The position numbers and the translations under genes were made by a program. A stretch of DNA of 5,759 nt from Planctomycetota bacterium (GTDB lineage Bacteria; Planctomycetota; JAJSAM01). Position 1 is the first letter of the stretch. Every line of letters begins with the position of its first letter. The notes beneath the pieces were generated by a model, which saw nothing but the letters and a program-made list of their open reading frames with translations, did no database searches and was not told where the DNA came from. This document shows, in pieces, positions 4,639 through 5,759 of this stretch. The DNA is taken from the NCBI GenBank assembly GCA_029932425.1, contig JAOZQC010000244.1:1-5759 (forward strand), written 5' to 3'.

Positions 4639-5759
4639 ATGAAGAGGATCCCGTTCATCATCGCCGCCGCCCTCCTCGTCACGGGGGTCGGTCTCACCGC
4701 CACGGAGGATCTCCTCTCCCGGGCGGAGCGCCGTCTCCGCCTCGGCAAGACCGAGGAAGCCCTCGCGGACTTCACCCGGGCGGAGAGCGAGGGGCGCGCT
4801 CCCCTCTTCGCCCGCCTTGGCATCCAGGAGTCGCTCCTCCGCCTGGGCCGGGGGGAGGAAGCCCGGGAGAGGTTCGCGGCCCTGCGGGACGCCGCACCCG
4901 GGGATCCCACGCGGAGAGCGCTCCTCGCCCGCCTGCTCCCCCCCGAGCAGGCCCGGGAGGCCCTCGAGGGGCTTTCCTCCCCGGGATGGTTCGCCCTCCT
5001 GGTCCGCGCGCGTGTGCTCCGCGCCCTCGGCGACGAGACGGCCGCGGAGGCCTTCCGCGCGGCCCGATCGGCCTGCCCCTCCGATCCGCGCGCCCTGGGG
5101 CTCGTGGCCAAGGTCGAGGAGGACGCGGGCGAGACGGCGAAGGCCCGGACCCTCCTCGAGGCGGCCCGGAAGCTCGCCCCGGAGCGCATCGATCTCCCGG
5201 TGCGCCTGGCGAACCTCCTCCGCCGCGAGGGAAAGCCGGAGGAGGCCCTGGCTCTGCTCGGGGAGGCGCGGAAGCTCGATCCCGACGACCCGGAGGTGCC
5301 CTACCGGGAGGCCCTGGTCCACCTCGACCGCCACGATCTCGACGCCGCGGTCCGCGCCCTGAACACCGTGCTCTCTCTCCGGAGGGACGACGTGGACGCC
5401 CTCGCGGCCCTGGGCGAGGCCTGGCTCCGGAAGGGCGAGACCGAGAAGGCCCGGGAGATCCTCCACCGGGCGATCGCCCTGGCCCCGAAGAGGATCGACC
5501 TCCGGCACACCCTCGCCTTCAGCCTCGCCGTGGACCACGAGAACGACGAGGCCCTGGCCGCCTACCGGGAGATCGCGTCCCTGGACCCCCTGGACCCGGA
5601 GTGCCACACCGGTCTCGGCTGGATCTACCTCCAGAAGGGCATGGTGGCCCGGGCGGAGAAGGAGTTCCGGCGCGCGGCGGACCTGGACCCCATGAACGCC
5701 GCCGCCCTCTTCTTCATCGGCTACTCCCTCGACGAGCGGGGCGACTGGAAGCAGGCCCG
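4639..5759 (+). CDS. TPR-repeat protein with N-terminal signal sequence (first 373 residues; continues past right edge)
   Basis: This is a tetratricopeptide-repeat scaffold protein, probably acting outside the cytoplasm. MKRIPFIIAAALLVTGVGLTA at the N-terminus is a signal peptide or anchor, with Lys2/Arg3 then a hydrophobic core. Repeats of exactly 34 residues follow: about 20-53, 54-87, 114-147, 148-181, 182-215, 216-249, 250-283, 284-317 and 318-351, with another begun at 352. The typical terminal proline recurs at 147, 181, 215, 283, 317 and 351 (Arg at 249). Conserved small and aromatic positions are seen in units such as LGEAWLRKGETEKAREIL. Residues 88-113 are a shortened or decayed unit. 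No enzymatic domain is visible. TPR arrays usually mediate protein-protein contacts, and the partner here is unknown, although the small gene 4 nt upstream is an obvious candidate. Only a weak GGGG precedes the ATG, consistent with coupling to the upstream gene. The C-terminal part lies outside the window. Confidence 0.9.
   Translation, partial: MKRIPFIIAAALLVTGVGLTATEDLLSRAERRLRLGKTEEALADFTRAESEGRAPLFARLGIQESLLRLGRGEEARERFAALRDAAPGDPTRRALLARLLPPEQAREALEGLSSPGWFALLVRARVLRALGDETAAEAFRAARSACPSDPRALGLVAKVEEDAGETAKARTLLEAARKLAPERIDLPVRLANLLRREGKPEEALALLGEARKLDPDDPEVPYREALVHLDRHDLDAAVRALNTVLSLRRDDVDALAALGEAWLRKGETEKAREILHRAIALAPKRIDLRHTLAFSLAVDHENDEALAAYREIASLDPLDPECHTGLGWIYLQKGMVARAEKEFRRAADLDPMNAAALFFIGYSLDERGDWKQA

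Noticed and set aside
3226..5607. Very long open frame on the minus strand running through the TPR and small-protein genes into znuA
   Set aside because: Only the last 293 codons are a recognisable protein. The upstream part is a low-complexity antisense translation of the TPR gene, an effect of high GC removing stop codons.
1..5759. tRNA or rRNA genes, CRISPR array, insertion sequence or phage genes
   Set aside because: No repeat-spacer pattern, terminal inverted repeats, transposase motif or structured RNA gene was seen. Coding density leaves only one intergenic region.

Overview
This is a very GC-rich stretch (about 70% or more by eye) of an ordinary bacterial chromosome. Two genes encode predicted lipoproteins, and one gene encodes a cell-wall amidase carried as a lipoprotein. 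This suggests a diderm bacterium, perhaps a high-GC deltaproteobacterial, acidobacterial or related lineage, but no rRNA or other marker fixes the taxon. Nearly every base is coding, and almost every codon ends in G or C. That is why many long spurious open frames exist on the opposite strands.

Left and centre (1-4107, minus strand): a tightly packed operon read right to left. It holds a high-affinity metal (zinc or manganese) ABC importer, in the order substrate-binding lipoprotein (znuA-like), ATPase (znuC-like), permease (znuB-like). An N-acetylmuramoyl-L-alanine amidase lipoprotein follows, then a class I dihydroorotase (pyrC) that runs off the left edge. The first three junctions are 4-nt stop/start overlaps that use GTG, GTG and TTG starts. 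The amidase/pyrC gap is 4 nt. This is the pattern of translational coupling. Both enzymes downstream of the importer belong to zinc-dependent families.

Middle (4108-4256): a 149-bp divergent intergenic region, the only non-coding DNA of any length. It should hold promoters for both directions, but no full consensus promoter or Zur-type operator is convincing.

Right (4257-5759, plus strand): a two-gene unit. The first encodes a small, unrecognised Arg/Glu-rich, probably exported protein of 125 aa. Four nucleotides later begins a protein with an N-terminal signal sequence and tandem 34-residue TPR repeats, cut by the right edge.

I see no mobile element, RNA gene or CRISPR array, and no convincing new system. 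The points most worth checking are the importer's binding protein, which lacks the usual first metal-binding histidine, the His/Cys-containing tail of its ATPase, and the unrecognised small protein paired with the TPR protein.
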